From the NCBI RefSeq assembly GCF_022513585.1, contig NZ_JAKWBF010000040.1, forward strand, positions 1 through 47,016: DNA of 47,016 bases. The letters are read 5' to 3'. The notes under the pieces were generated by a model. It searched no databases and was not told where the DNA came from. It saw only the letters and a list, made by a program, of their open reading frames with translations. Numbering within the stretch: the first letter of the stretch is position 1; every line of letters begins with the position of its first letter. A program made the translations under genes and the position numbers. Below, in pieces: positions 7,967 through 16,868 of this stretch. The DNA is from Gordonia gummivorans. GTDB taxonomy: Bacteria; Actinomycetota; Actinomycetes; Mycobacteriales; Mycobacteriaceae.

Positions 7967-8665
7967 ATGACGCGGCGACAGTATGGACAGTTCTGCGGCT
8001 TGGCGATGGGCCTGGACGTCGTGGGCGAACGGTGGACCCTCCTGATCGTTCGCGAATTGATGGCCGGACCGAAGCGCTACTCGGACCTGCTCGAGGCCCT
8101 CGACGGCATCGGCACCAGCCTGCTGGCGTCGAGGCTCCGCCAACTCGAGGACGCCGAGGTGGTCCTCAAACGCCGACTCCCGAAGCCGTCGGCGTCGCTG
8201 GTCTATCAACTGACCGAATCGGGCCGCGAGCTCTCTCGGGCGCTGCTGCCGTTGGCGCTGTGGGGAGTTCGCCACCAGACGCACGCACCCAAGCAGCCTG
8301 ACGACATGTTTCGGGCCGAATGGCCACTCGTCTTCATCGCGCAACTGATCGACGGGGATGTGACACGGGATGCCCGGTACACCTACCGATTCCACATCGA
8401 TGGCTCCAGCGCCACGATTCGCCTGCGAGATGGCGAGGTCAGCGTCACCGAGTCCGACGCCGACGACCCGGATGGCGATGTCGACGTCGACATCACCATG
8501 GATGCGGCGACCATCGTCGACGTGAGTGCCGGACGACTGTCGCTCACCGAAGCCGTCACCGACGGCCGCATCGTCTTCGACGGCAACGCTTCGGCCGCCG
8601 CACTGCTGGTCGAGGCGCTGCCCGAGCGCATCACGATCGACTCCGGACTGATCGATCAGACGTGA
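7967..8665 (+). CDS. HxlR-family transcriptional regulator with SCP2-like C-terminal domain
   Basis: Residues 1-100 form the HxlR winged helix: the early Cys at C10, then VVGERWTLLIVRELMAGPKRYSDLLEALDGIGTSLLASRLRQLE. Classical HxlR proteins are about 110 residues. Here the C-terminal half (about 115-232) has the strand pattern of SCP2 sterol-carrier domains, including DGEVSVTESDADDPDGDVDVDITMDA and a late helix TDGRIVFDGNASAAALLVEAL. A hydrophobic ligand sensor is therefore plausible, but this is inferred. The gene is divergent from the Usp gene and lies upstream of the aldehyde dehydrogenase. A perfect inverted repeat sits in its promoter. Confidence 0.88.
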   Translation: MTRRQYGQFCGLAMGLDVVGERWTLLIVRELMAGPKRYSDLLEALDGIGTSLLASRLRQLEDAEVVLKRRLPKPSASLVYQLTESGRELSRALLPLALWGVRHQTHAPKQPDDMFRAEWPLVFIAQLIDGDVTRDARYTYRFHIDGSSATIRLRDGEVSVTESDADDPDGDVDVDITMDAATIVDVSAGRLSLTEAVTDGRIVFDGNASAAALLVEALPERITIDSGLIDQT

Positions 8666-8682
8666 GCCACTGGCCCCAGAGT

Positions 8683-8696
8683 TAGAACGTGTTCTA
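8683..8696. promoter_or_regulatory. KstR-like operator
   Basis: TAGAACGTGTTCTA matches the published KstR consensus TnnAACnnGTTnnA at every fixed base and is a palindrome around GT. It overlaps a TAGTAT -10 box at 8695-8700, upstream of the aldehyde dehydrogenase gene at 8782. Confidence 0.75.
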
Positions 8697-8781
8697 GTAT
8701 CGGAGTGTGCGGTGGTTCACACCGCGAGCCGCAACCAGGCCCACCCGACATGATCCGCGACCAAACAGGAGCACTCAACTC

Positions 8782-10275
8782 ATGACCGAAACCGTCGAGT
8801 CCCGCGTCGACACTCTCGCCGGTGGCGGCGACCATGCTCAGCTCTACATCGGCGGCACCTGGGCCGACCCACACTCCACCGAGACGCTCGAGGTGTTCTC
8901 CCCCGCAACCGGTGAGCGCGTGGGCTCGGTGCCTCTGGCCGACGAGGTCGATGTCGACACCGCGGTCCGCACCGCCCGTGCCGCGTTCGACTCGGGCGTG
9001 TGGCGCAGCAAGTCGCCCGCCGAACGGGCCGACATCGTCGCCAAGGTCGCCGACCTGCTCGACGAACGCAACGACGAGGTCGCGGCATTGGTGTCGTCGG
9101 AGATGGGTGCGCCGCCGAGTGCGGTCAGCATGCTGCAGCAACTGCCGGGTACCGGGGTGCTGCGCGCCTACGCCGACGCGGCCCGCAACTACGACTGGGT
9201 GGAGTATCGCAACGGAGTGTTCGGCACCACCCGCGTGACCCGCGAACCGGTTGGTGTGGTCGGCGCGATCTGCGCGTGGAATGTGCCGCTCTTCCTCACC
9301 TGCAACAAGCTCGGCGCCGCTCTCGCCGCAGGCTGCTCTGTGGTGGTCAAGCCCGCACCCGAAACCCCGCTCACCGCAAACTATGTCGCCGCACTCTTCG
9401 TGGAAGCCGGTGTGCCCGAAGGGGTCATCTCGGTGGTCCCGGGCGGAACCGAGACCGGGCAGGCCTTGGTGGCGCATCCGCTGGTGGACAAGATCACCTT
9501 CACCGGGTCCACCGCGGCCGGCAAGGCGATCGGCGCAGCCTGTGCCGAGTCGCTCAAACGCTGCTCACTGGAGCTCGGTGGCAAGTCGGCGGCCATCGTG
9601 CTCGACGACGTCGACCTGGCCGCCAACGCCTTCATGCTGACCTTCCTCGGTCTGTTCAACACCGGCCAGGCCTGTGTCGCCCAGACCCGCGTGCTGGTCC
9701 CCCGGAGTCGCCAGGACGAGATCGTCACCGCGATGGTCGAATCGGCCAAGCTGATGAAGGTCGGACTGCCCTCTGATCCGGAAGCCCAACTGGGACCGCT
9801 GATCTCCGACCGACAGCGCGCCCGCGTCGAGGGCTACATCGAGGCGGGCAAGAAGGCCGGAGCCACCGCGGCGCTGGAGAGCGAACGTCCGGAAGGTCTT
9901 GACGCAGGCTACTTCCTGACGCCGACGATCTTCACCGGCGTCACCAACGACATGACCATCGCCCAGGAAGAGATCTTCGGGCCGGTCCTTTCCGTCATCG
10001 CCTACGACGACCTCGACGAGGCCATCGCCATCGCCAACGACTCCGAGTACGGGCTCGCCGGAACCGTCTGGACGAGCGACGTGGAGCGCGGCATCGAGGT
10101 CTCGGAGAAGATCCGCACCGGCACATTCGGAATCAACTTCTACGCCATCGATCCCGGGTCACCGTTCGGCGGATTCAAGAACTCCGGCATCGGCCGCGAA
10201 TGCGGACCCGAAGGACTCGAGGCCTTCCTCGAACACAAGTCGACGATGCTTCCGGCTGGCTACGAACCCAAGTAG
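8782..10275 (+). CDS. NAD(P)-dependent aldehyde dehydrogenase
   Basis: A 497-residue class-3-type ALDH that oxidises aldehydes to acids. Catalytic C298 is in FNTGQACVAQTR and the general-base E264 is in LELGGKSA. The cofactor loop FTGSTAAGKAIG and the oxyanion Asn region AWNVPLF are intact. The ATG at 8782 has AGGAG ten bases upstream. A 75-nt leader separates it from a TAGTAT -10 overlapped by a KstR-like operator, so it is probably repressed by KstR and induced during steroid breakdown. I recall an aldehyde dehydrogenase in the M. tuberculosis KstR regulon. The substrate is not visible from sequence. It is convergent with cydC across a repeat-filled gap. Confidence 0.95.
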   Translation: MTETVESRVDTLAGGGDHAQLYIGGTWADPHSTETLEVFSPATGERVGSVPLADEVDVDTAVRTARAAFDSGVWRSKSPAERADIVAKVADLLDERNDEVAALVSSEMGAPPSAVSMLQQLPGTGVLRAYADAARNYDWVEYRNGVFGTTRVTREPVGVVGAICAWNVPLFLTCNKLGAALAAGCSVVVKPAPETPLTANYVAALFVEAGVPEGVISVVPGGTETGQALVAHPLVDKITFTGSTAAGKAIGAACAESLKRCSLELGGKSAAIVLDDVDLAANAFMLTFLGLFNTGQACVAQTRVLVPRSRQDEIVTAMVESAKLMKVGLPSDPEAQLGPLISDRQRARVEGYIEAGKKAGATAALESERPEGLDAGYFLTPTIFTGVTNDMTIAQEEIFGPVLSVIAYDDLDEAIAIANDSEYGLAGTVWTSDVERGIEVSEKIRTGTFGINFYAIDPGSPFGGFKNSGIGRECGPEGLEAFLEHKSTMLPAGYEPK

Positions 10276-10304
10276 TCTCCAGCCGGCTGCGATGTGAGCC
10301 TGCT

Positions 10305-10328
10305 GGCCTCGGCACCTCAGGGAGCGGA
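10305..10328 (+). repeat. Interspersed repeat family 2, short copy
   Basis: GGCCTCGGCACCTCAGGGAG and the following CGGA match the other family 2 copies at 10581, 37634 (inverted) and 37728. It lies 30 bp after the aldehyde dehydrogenase stop. Confidence 0.7.
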
Positions 10329-10431
10329 TAGAACTCTTCGAGGCAGCGACCCACCCGCCGCCTGCGGCGGCGATCGTGGAGGCGGGAAGAGGGCTATGGA
10401 GCGCGACGCGGCGACGATGATCCACGAAAAA

Positions 10432-10539
10432 TAGGGGAAGAAACTCGTCCCCTACCCCTGGAGTCCTCCCCGCGAATTTTCTCGCGGACGACTCAACAAG
10501 CAGGGGCAGAAAGTAGGGGAAGAACCTTCCCCTACTTTC
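10432..10539 (+). repeat. Three-hairpin dispersed element, copy B (complete)
   Basis: Hairpin 1 (10432-10454) pairs TAGGGGA with TCCCCTA. The middle unit (10461-10494) pairs GAGTC with GACTC and, inside it, CCGCGA with TCGCGG. Hairpin 3 (10509-10539) has perfect 14-base arms around the loop AAC. The 416-bp gap 10276-10691 between the convergent aldehyde dehydrogenase and cydC genes otherwise holds two family 2 copies and two short shared modules (10344-10358, 10371-10389). I find no gene in it. Confidence 0.88.
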
Positions 10540-10580
10540 AGTGGTCCGGTGGCTCGCTGACGTGGCCCGTTCGCCTGCCC

Positions 10581-10625
10581 TTCGAGGCATCCCTCGGCCG
10601 GCGCCTCGGGCACCTCAGAGAGCGG
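10581..10625 (+). repeat. Interspersed repeat family 2, long copy
   Basis: Begins TTCGAGGC and ends GCACCTCAGAGAGCGG-like. It aligns along its length with the copies at 37634-37675 (inverted) and 37728-37775. Confidence 0.7.
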
Positions 10626-10691
10626 TGGGGTGGTGGACGCTTATGTGCAGGTCAGAGCGCTAGTCACCGAAGTCTTCGGATCAGCCACCCG

Positions 10692-12386
10692 TCACACACC
10701 GACCGCCGCGAGGTCCACGACATCGGCGCCGGTTCCGTCCGGAAGTTGGTGTGTCACAACGACGACGGTCCGGTCGGGGCCGAACAGCCCGTCCGCCGGG
10801 TCGAGGATCTGCCGCATCAGCGGATCGGCGTCGTCGGCGTCGAGGTGTTCGGTCGGCTCGTCGAGGAGCACCACCGGCGCCCGCTGCAACAGCGCACGGG
10901 CGAGCAGCAACCTGCGGCGCTGACCACCGCTGATCGCGTCGGAACCGCCGGCCAGCACGGTGTCGAGCCCGTCGGGAAGTCCCGTCACCCACGCCCACAG
11001 ACCGACCCGGTCCAGCGCCGAAGTCATCTCGCCCTCCGACGCGTCGCCCCGCGCCACACGAAGATTCTCCCGGATCGACGTCGAGAAGATGTGCGCATCT
11101 TCGGCGAAGTAGGTTGCCGCCGAACGAGGTTCGACAGACTCGGCGCCCGAACCCGAGTACGACACAGAACCCGACTGCGGAGCCAGCAGACCGGCGAGCG
11201 TCAACAACAGCGTGGACTTACCCGATCCGCTCGGCCCGACCACGGCCAGGCGCGACCCCGCAGGCAGGGTGCGATCGAGTCCGCTCACCGGGCCAAGCGC
11301 CTCGGAACCCGACCAGCCCCAACGCATCCGATCGAGGTCGAGAGCAACCGGGCCGAAATGCACCGACGCGTCACCGCCGGCATCGGGGTCGGTGCCGGCC
11401 GCGTCGACGAGTGCCATCACCCGTGCCGCGCTCTGCCGCGAGGTCTCGATCTGAATCCCCGCCTCCGTCAACGGTGCGGTCGATTCGAATGCCGAGAGCG
11501 GCAACAAGATCAGCACACCTAGGATCATCGGCGTGAGTCCGTGGCCCGAGGACACATCGGCGAGGGACCCCGACACCTGCGAGGCCAGGTGGATACCGAT
11601 CATGCAGGCGGCCAGCAACGACGCCCCGAGCGAGAGCGGTGTCGCCGCGGCCGCAGCCGCCTGCCACCTCAGCCCGCGGTCGGCGGCGGCAAGCGCATCA
11701 CGGTCGGCGTCGGACGCCGCATCCAGCACAACTGGCCGACGACGCGCGACGACGAGTTCCGGTGCGTGCCACAGCGCCGTCGTGGTCGCCTCCGCCGATT
11801 GGGTGGTCGCACTCGACGCGTCGGCGATCGAGCGTGACGCCCCACGAGCGGCCAGCCACGGCGCGACGACGCCGCTGACGATCAGTGCGGCACCGAGCAC
11901 CAACGCCGCCCACACCGATACCAGCGCCATGATGACCACCGCCGCAACCGATGTCGTGAGCCCGACGCCGATCGGGATGATGCCGCGAATCAGCGCGTTG
12001 CCGATCTCATCGATGTCGTCGCCGGTGCGGGTCAACAAGTCACCACGGCGCAACGTCACCGAGTAGGCCGGCGAACCCGACGCCAGGGCGATATAGACCC
12101 GCTCACGAGCCGACGCCATCGCACCGAGGGCCAAGTCGTGGGTGGCAAGACGCTCGAGATACCGGAACAGTCCGCGCGAGATTCCGAGCGCACGAACGGC
12201 GGTGATCGCCACCGACAAGAACAGCACGGGCGGCATCTGCCAGGCCCGGGTGATCAACCACGCCGACAAGGCGGCCAATCCCAACGCCGACAACGCTCCG
12301 CCGACACCCAACAGCAACGATCGCACCACCGGCCGGCCCTTCAGACCGAGAAAGCCGAGCGCCCGGATCAGCGGGTCTTGTCGCAC
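10692..12386 (-). CDS. cydC: ABC exporter subunit CydC (cytochrome bd assembly)
   Basis: CydC pairs with CydD in a membrane ABC exporter that is needed to mature cytochrome bd. The 564-residue protein has an ABC membrane domain (about 1-310, six helices) and an ATPase domain with Walker A GPSGSGKST, signature ISGGQRRR and Walker B VVLLDEPTEHLD. The GTG start at 12386 lies inside the 3' end of cydD, overlapping by 19 bp. A strong GGAGGTGATC ribosome site lies just before it, so translation is coupled. It is last in the cydABDC operon. Confidence 0.95.
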   Translation of the reverse strand: MRQDPLIRALGFLGLKGRPVVRSLLLGVGGALSALGLAALSAWLITRAWQMPPVLFLSVAITAVRALGISRGLFRYLERLATHDLALGAMASARERVYIALASGSPAYSVTLRRGDLLTRTGDDIDEIGNALIRGIIPIGVGLTTSVAAVVIMALVSVWAALVLGAALIVSGVVAPWLAARGASRSIADASSATTQSAEATTTALWHAPELVVARRRPVVLDAASDADRDALAAADRGLRWQAAAAAATPLSLGASLLAACMIGIHLASQVSGSLADVSSGHGLTPMILGVLILLPLSAFESTAPLTEAGIQIETSRQSAARVMALVDAAGTDPDAGGDASVHFGPVALDLDRMRWGWSGSEALGPVSGLDRTLPAGSRLAVVGPSGSGKSTLLLTLAGLLAPQSGSVSYSGSGAESVEPRSAATYFAEDAHIFSTSIRENLRVARGDASEGEMTSALDRVGLWAWVTGLPDGLDTVLAGGSDAISGGQRRRLLLARALLQRAPVVLLDEPTEHLDADDADPLMRQILDPADGLFGPDRTVVVVTHQLPDGTGADVVDLAAVGV

Positions 12387-14140
12387 GAGATCACCTCCGG
12401 ATCGTCCCCCGTCGCTTCGCTCGCCCCGACATCCCCCGTCGCTTCGCTCGCCCCGACATCCCCCGTCGCTTCGCTCGCCCCTGGAAAAGTGACCACACAG
12501 TCGGCGACATCACGCGCGATGTCACGATGTGCGACGACGAGCACGGTGTCACCGGCCCGGGCCCGCGCCGCAAGTGCGGCAAGCACCGACGCCTCAGCGG
12601 CAGCGTCAAGGTGGGCGGTCGGTTCGTCGAGCAACAGCAGTGGCGCCGGCGAGGCGAGCACACGCGTCAAGGCGAGTCGTTGCCGCTGCCCGGCCGACAG
12701 GCCGACTCCCCCGGCGCCCAGCCTGGTGTCGGAGCCCTCGGCGAGACCAGCCAGGACATCGTCGAAACCCGTTGCCGCTGTGGCCTTTGCGAGACCGTCG
12801 GGATCGAGTGCACCGAACAGCGCGAGATTGTCGGCGACGCTGCCCGGTACGATCACCGGTTGCTGCGGTAGCCAGGCGACCTGCTCATGAAATGCGGCGG
12901 GCTCGAGTTCGGCAACCGGAACCGAACCCACGAGGACCGATCCTTCGTCCGGCGCGGCAAGTCCCAGGATCGTGGCCAGCGCGGTCGACTTGCCGGAACC
13001 GTTAGGGCCGGTGAACAGCGTGATCACACCGGGGTCGACCACCGCGTCCAATCCATAGGGCGCCCAACCGTCGCGGCCGTGCACGCCCACGTCGAGCAGC
13101 GTGATCTTCGCTCCCGCAACGGCGACCGTGCGCGTGGCGGTGCCCGGGCGCGGCACGGCACTCTCCATGAGTTCGAACACCTCGCGCGCGGCGGTCATGC
13201 CGTCGGTCGAGTTGTGGAACTGCATGCCCACCCGCCGTAACGGCAGATACGCCTCCGGAGCCAGGATCAGCGCGAAAAGACCGGCGTACAAACTCATCTC
13301 GCCGTACACGAGCCGCAGACCGATACCGACGGCCACCAGTGCCACACACAGGGTGGCCAGCAGTTCCAGCACACCGCCGGACAGGAAGGCGACCCGCAGC
13401 GACGACATCGTGCTGCGCCGGTGTGCCGCACCGAGTTCGGCGACCTGCTTGGCCGGTGCCTGCGCGCGGCCCAGTGCACGCAGGGTCGGCAAGCCGGTGA
13501 TCAGATCGAGCAACTGCGCCGAAAGTCGGCTCATGGTCGCCAGTTTGCGTTCGGTCCGGTCTCGCGTCATGAGGCCGACGAGCACCATGAACACCGGGAT
13601 GAGTGGCAGCGTGACGATGATGATCAGCGCCGACGGGAGGTCGGCGATCGCGATCACCACGATCACGATCGGCGTCACGACCACCGAGATGATCAGTGCG
13701 GGAAGGTATCCGGACAGGTACGGCCCGACGGCATCGAGACCGCGGAGCAGCACCGTGCTCGCGTGTTCGCGCTTGCCCAGCAGATCCCGCGGCGTCGTCC
13801 GATCCGGATCGGTCAGGGCGTCAAGTGCTCTGCACCGCAACTCGGTGATCGTGCGGGCCGACGCCCGGTGTGCGTACCGATCGTGACCGAAGGTCATCGC
13901 GGCCCGGGCCAGCAGTGCGACGGCGAGCACCGTCAGATGGCCGGCCTGCGCCGACAGCGCCCGTGCATCGGGGTCGACGATCAGTTCCGACGCGATCGAG
14001 GCGACCATCGCCGCCACCACGATCACGGCGATCACCTCGGCGATCGCGAAAGCCGCGGTCAATGCGACGTAGGTCCGTGCAGTCGGCGAATAGCGCAACA
14101 ACCGTGGATCCAGCGGCGGTCGCGAGGCGCGTCTGGTCAC
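12368..14140 (-). CDS. cydD: ABC exporter subunit CydD (cytochrome bd assembly)
   Basis: This is the partner of CydC. About 590 residues: an ABC membrane domain with six helices (about 15-320), then an ATPase domain with GPNGSGKST, LSAGQRQRLAL and LLLLDEPTAHLD. The start is taken as the GTG at 14140, ten bases after the cydB stop with GAGG upstream; a GTG at 14167 inside cydB would add nine residues. The C-terminus carries three tandem 9-residue GASEATGDV units not expected in CydD, coming from a 27-bp tandem repeat. The rest looks intact, so the tail is probably harmless. Confidence 0.95.
   Translation of the reverse strand: MTRRASRPPLDPRLLRYSPTARTYVALTAAFAIAEVIAVIVVAAMVASIASELIVDPDARALSAQAGHLTVLAVALLARAAMTFGHDRYAHRASARTITELRCRALDALTDPDRTTPRDLLGKREHASTVLLRGLDAVGPYLSGYLPALIISVVVTPIVIVVIAIADLPSALIIIVTLPLIPVFMVLVGLMTRDRTERKLATMSRLSAQLLDLITGLPTLRALGRAQAPAKQVAELGAAHRRSTMSSLRVAFLSGGVLELLATLCVALVAVGIGLRLVYGEMSLYAGLFALILAPEAYLPLRRVGMQFHNSTDGMTAAREVFELMESAVPRPGTATRTVAVAGAKITLLDVGVHGRDGWAPYGLDAVVDPGVITLFTGPNGSGKSTALATILGLAAPDEGSVLVGSVPVAELEPAAFHEQVAWLPQQPVIVPGSVADNLALFGALDPDGLAKATAATGFDDVLAGLAEGSDTRLGAGGVGLSAGQRQRLALTRVLASPAPLLLLDEPTAHLDAAAEASVLAALAARARAGDTVLVVAHRDIARDVADCVVTFPGASEATGDVGASEATGDVGASEATGDDPEVISCDKTR
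12406..12480 (-). repeat. 27-bp tandem repeat, three copies, in cydD 3' end
   Basis: GTCGCTTCGCTCGCCC recurs at 12411, 12438 and 12465, exactly 27 bp apart, encoding GASEATGDV on the minus strand. The last copy is shorter. Confidence 0.9.
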
Positions 14141-14150
14141 CCGAGGAACC

Positions 14151-15233
14151 TCACTCGCCGCCCACACGCAGCGACGGAAGGCCGGTGGGCGACGGGATCT
14201 GCTCGACCGAGATGCGCTTGCGGAACACCCAGTAACTCCACGCCTGGTATCCGATCACCACCGGTGTGATGAGCACCGCGGCCCACGTCATCACGGTCAG
14301 GGTGTAGTGGCTCGACGAGGTGTTGTCGATGGTGAGGTTCCAGGCCTCGTTGGTGGAGGACGGCAGGACGTTCGGGTACAGGACCGAGAACAGAGTGGCG
14401 ACCGTGCCGGCGATCGCGATCGACGTGGCCAGGAAGGCGATGCCTTCGCGTCGTACCTGCGTCGCCAGCACCATGACCACTGCGGCGACCGCGGCGATGA
14501 GCACCGGAATCCAGGTCCAGCCGTTGCCGTAGGCGAACTGTGTCCAGAGCAGGAAGGCCGCCGCCACCACCAGCGTCGGGATCGCCAGGCGCGACGCGTA
14601 GCGCATCGAATCCTCCTGCAGCACACCGCTGGTCTTCAGCGCGAGGAACACGGCTCCGTGGGTCAGGAAGGCCAGCAACGTGGTCGCGCCACCGAGCAGC
14701 GCATACGGGTTGAGCAGATTGAAGAAGCCGCCGGTGTACTGGGCGTTCTCGTCGATGGGGATGCCGCGGATCACGTTGGCGAAGGCCACTCCCCAGAGCA
14801 GAGCCGGGATCCACGATCCCAGCCCGATCCCGACGTCGGCCCATTTGCGCCAGCGCGGATCGTTGATCTTGCCGCGCCACTCGATGGCGCACACCCGGGT
14901 GATGAGGCCCACCAGGATGAGGAACAGCGGCAGGTAGAAGGCGGTGAACATCGTTGCGTACCAACCGCCGAACGCCGCGAACAACGCACCGCCGGCGGTG
15001 AGCAGCCACACCTCGTTGCCGTCCCACACCGGCCCGATCGTGTTGAGCAGCGCGCGACGCCGCTTGTCGGGGTCGGCGATGTCCTCCAATGGATCGACCT
15101 TGTCGTCGCCACCGGTGTGGCTGCGGCCGAGGAACGGCATCAGCATGCCGACCCCGAAGTCGAAGCCCTCCAGGACGAAATAGCCGATGAACAGTACCGC
15201 GATGATCAGAAACCAGAACTCAGGCAGTCCCAT
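14151..15233 (-). CDS. cydB: Cytochrome bd ubiquinol/menaquinol oxidase subunit II
   Basis: CydB is the second membrane subunit of the high-affinity terminal oxidase. The 360-residue protein has about eight or nine membrane helices. It begins with the typical EFWFLIIAVLFIGYFVLEGFDFGVG and contains the GPVWDGNEVWL motif near residue 90. It lies 11 bp after cydA and ten bp before the preferred cydD start, in one operon. Confidence 0.97.
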   Translation of the reverse strand: MGLPEFWFLIIAVLFIGYFVLEGFDFGVGMLMPFLGRSHTGGDDKVDPLEDIADPDKRRRALLNTIGPVWDGNEVWLLTAGGALFAAFGGWYATMFTAFYLPLFLILVGLITRVCAIEWRGKINDPRWRKWADVGIGLGSWIPALLWGVAFANVIRGIPIDENAQYTGGFFNLLNPYALLGGATTLLAFLTHGAVFLALKTSGVLQEDSMRYASRLAIPTLVVAAAFLLWTQFAYGNGWTWIPVLIAAVAAVVMVLATQVRREGIAFLATSIAIAGTVATLFSVLYPNVLPSSTNEAWNLTIDNTSSSHYTLTVMTWAAVLITPVVIGYQAWSYWVFRKRISVEQIPSPTGLPSLRVGGE

Positions 15234-15244
15234 CGTGATGCTCC

Positions 15245-16804
15245 TCAGTACGCGAACGAGAGTTGTTTGGGCTCATCGGAATCCGATGGTTCATCGGGCG
15301 GCACCGCGTCGTAGGTGGCCGGCCCCTCGATGATGTATCGGCGCTGGAGCATGAACCACACCACACCGAGTGCGCCATAGAGCAGGGTGAAGCCGATCAG
15401 GGTGACCCAGACGGTGGCCGCGACGTGATTGGACACGCCGTCCTGGACGAGCATGTTGATCTGCGTCGGGTCCAGATCGTCGGCCCAGTTGGGTGCGACC
15501 ACCCAGGGCTGACGGCCCATCTCGGTGAAGATCCAGCCCGATGCGTTGGCCAAGAAGGGCGTCGGCATCATCAGCAGCGCGATGAAGCCGAACTTTCGTG
15601 AGGTCACCACTCTCTTGCGTCGGGTCAGCCACAACCCGCCGAGTGCCACCACCACCGAACCCAGCGCCCAGGTGATCATCGCGCGGAAACTCCAGTAGGT
15701 GACGAAGAGATTCGGCGCAAAGTTCTGGCCCGGCATGTTCAGCGCCTGCTGATACTGCGCCTGAAGTTCGTTGACGCCCTTGAGGGGGGTGTCGAAATGG
15801 TGATCGGCCAGGAACGAGAGCATGCCCGGGATCTCGATGACGTGCTCGATGTTGTCGCAGTTGTTCTGCCGGCCGATGGAGAGCACCGAGAACGGCGCGC
15901 CGCCGGTCGTCGAGTCGCACAACGATTCGGCCGCAGCCATTTTCATGGGCTGCTGCTTGAACATGATCTGCGCCTGGATGTCGCCGGTGATGAACAACGC
16001 CACACCGGACACGATGGTGATCCACAATGCCAATCTCGCGACCGGACGCCACAATTCGCGTGCGTCGCGTTCCAGGTCCTCGGGCGTCGCGTCGATCTGG
16101 CTGGGCGAGGTGGTCTTCGGCATTCCCGAGGTGTCGCCGGTCTCGATGGCCTCACGGAGCTTCTTGGCCCGCCACGAGTTCCGCGCCATCCACCAGATGC
16201 CGATCGCGGCGACGAAGGTGCCGGCCGTCAACAGCGCGCCCGCGATGACATGCGGGAACGCCGCAAGGGTCGTGTTGTTGGTGATGACCGCGAAGAAGTC
16301 GTTCATCCTGGGCCGGTTGCGGGTCTCGTCCCACACCACACCCACCGGATGCTGCATCCACGAGTTGGCCGCGATGATGAAGTAGGCCGACGCGTTGACG
16401 CCGATCGCGGCCAGCCAGATGCACATGAGGTGAATCCGGCGGGGCAGCCGGCCCCAGCCGAAGATCCACAACCCGATGAAGGTGGACTCCAGGAAGAACG
16501 CGATGAGCCCTTCGAGCGCGAGCGGCGCACCGAAGACGTCGGCGACGTAGCGGCTGTACTCGCTCCAGTTCATGCCGAACTGGAACTCCTGCACGATGCC
16601 GGTGGCGACGCCGAGCGCGAAGTTGATCAGGAACAGCTTCCCGAAGAACTTGGTGGCGCGCAGCCACTGCTCGTTGCCGGTCACGTGCCACACCGTCTGC
16701 ATCACCGCGATCATCGGCGCAAGACCGATCGTCAGGGGAACCAGGATGAAGTGATAGACCGTTGTGATCCCGAATTGCCAACGGGAGACATCCAGTGCGT
16801 CCAT
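15245..16804 (-). CDS. cydA: Cytochrome bd ubiquinol/menaquinol oxidase subunit I
   Basis: CydA carries hemes b558, b595 and d and the quinol site; it reduces oxygen to water at the membrane. The 519-residue protein starts MDALDVSRWQFGITTVYHF, with the N-terminal heme ligand H18. It has the GAPLALEGLIAFFLES segment with its acidic residue and the late SGWIFTEMGRQPWVV stretch. The length between helices suits the short Q-loop class. The start is the ATG at 16804 with AGAGG upstream; a longer frame to 16870 is rejected because it adds a non-conserved Arg-rich tail. A perfect palindrome 64 bp upstream is a likely operator. Confidence 0.97.
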   Translation of the reverse strand: MDALDVSRWQFGITTVYHFILVPLTIGLAPMIAVMQTVWHVTGNEQWLRATKFFGKLFLINFALGVATGIVQEFQFGMNWSEYSRYVADVFGAPLALEGLIAFFLESTFIGLWIFGWGRLPRRIHLMCIWLAAIGVNASAYFIIAANSWMQHPVGVVWDETRNRPRMNDFFAVITNNTTLAAFPHVIAGALLTAGTFVAAIGIWWMARNSWRAKKLREAIETGDTSGMPKTTSPSQIDATPEDLERDARELWRPVARLALWITIVSGVALFITGDIQAQIMFKQQPMKMAAAESLCDSTTGGAPFSVLSIGRQNNCDNIEHVIEIPGMLSFLADHHFDTPLKGVNELQAQYQQALNMPGQNFAPNLFVTYWSFRAMITWALGSVVVALGGLWLTRRKRVVTSRKFGFIALLMMPTPFLANASGWIFTEMGRQPWVVAPNWADDLDPTQINMLVQDGVSNHVAATVWVTLIGFTLLYGALGVVWFMLQRRYIIEGPATYDAVPPDEPSDSDEPKQLSFAY

Positions 16805-16868
16805 TTCGCCTCTAATCGAGTCGCTCCGCACCCGGGCTGGGGCGCGGAGAACCGGCAGGATCATGCGC

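Noticed and set aside
10276..10691. Possible insertion sequence end or small RNA gene in the aldehyde dehydrogenase-cydC gap
   Set aside because: No transposase frame, target duplication or tRNA-like fold; the content is explained by the two repeat families.
12406..12480. Regular repeats at 12.4 kb taken for a CRISPR array
   Set aside because: The units are contiguous 27-bp tandem copies without spacers, inside cydD.
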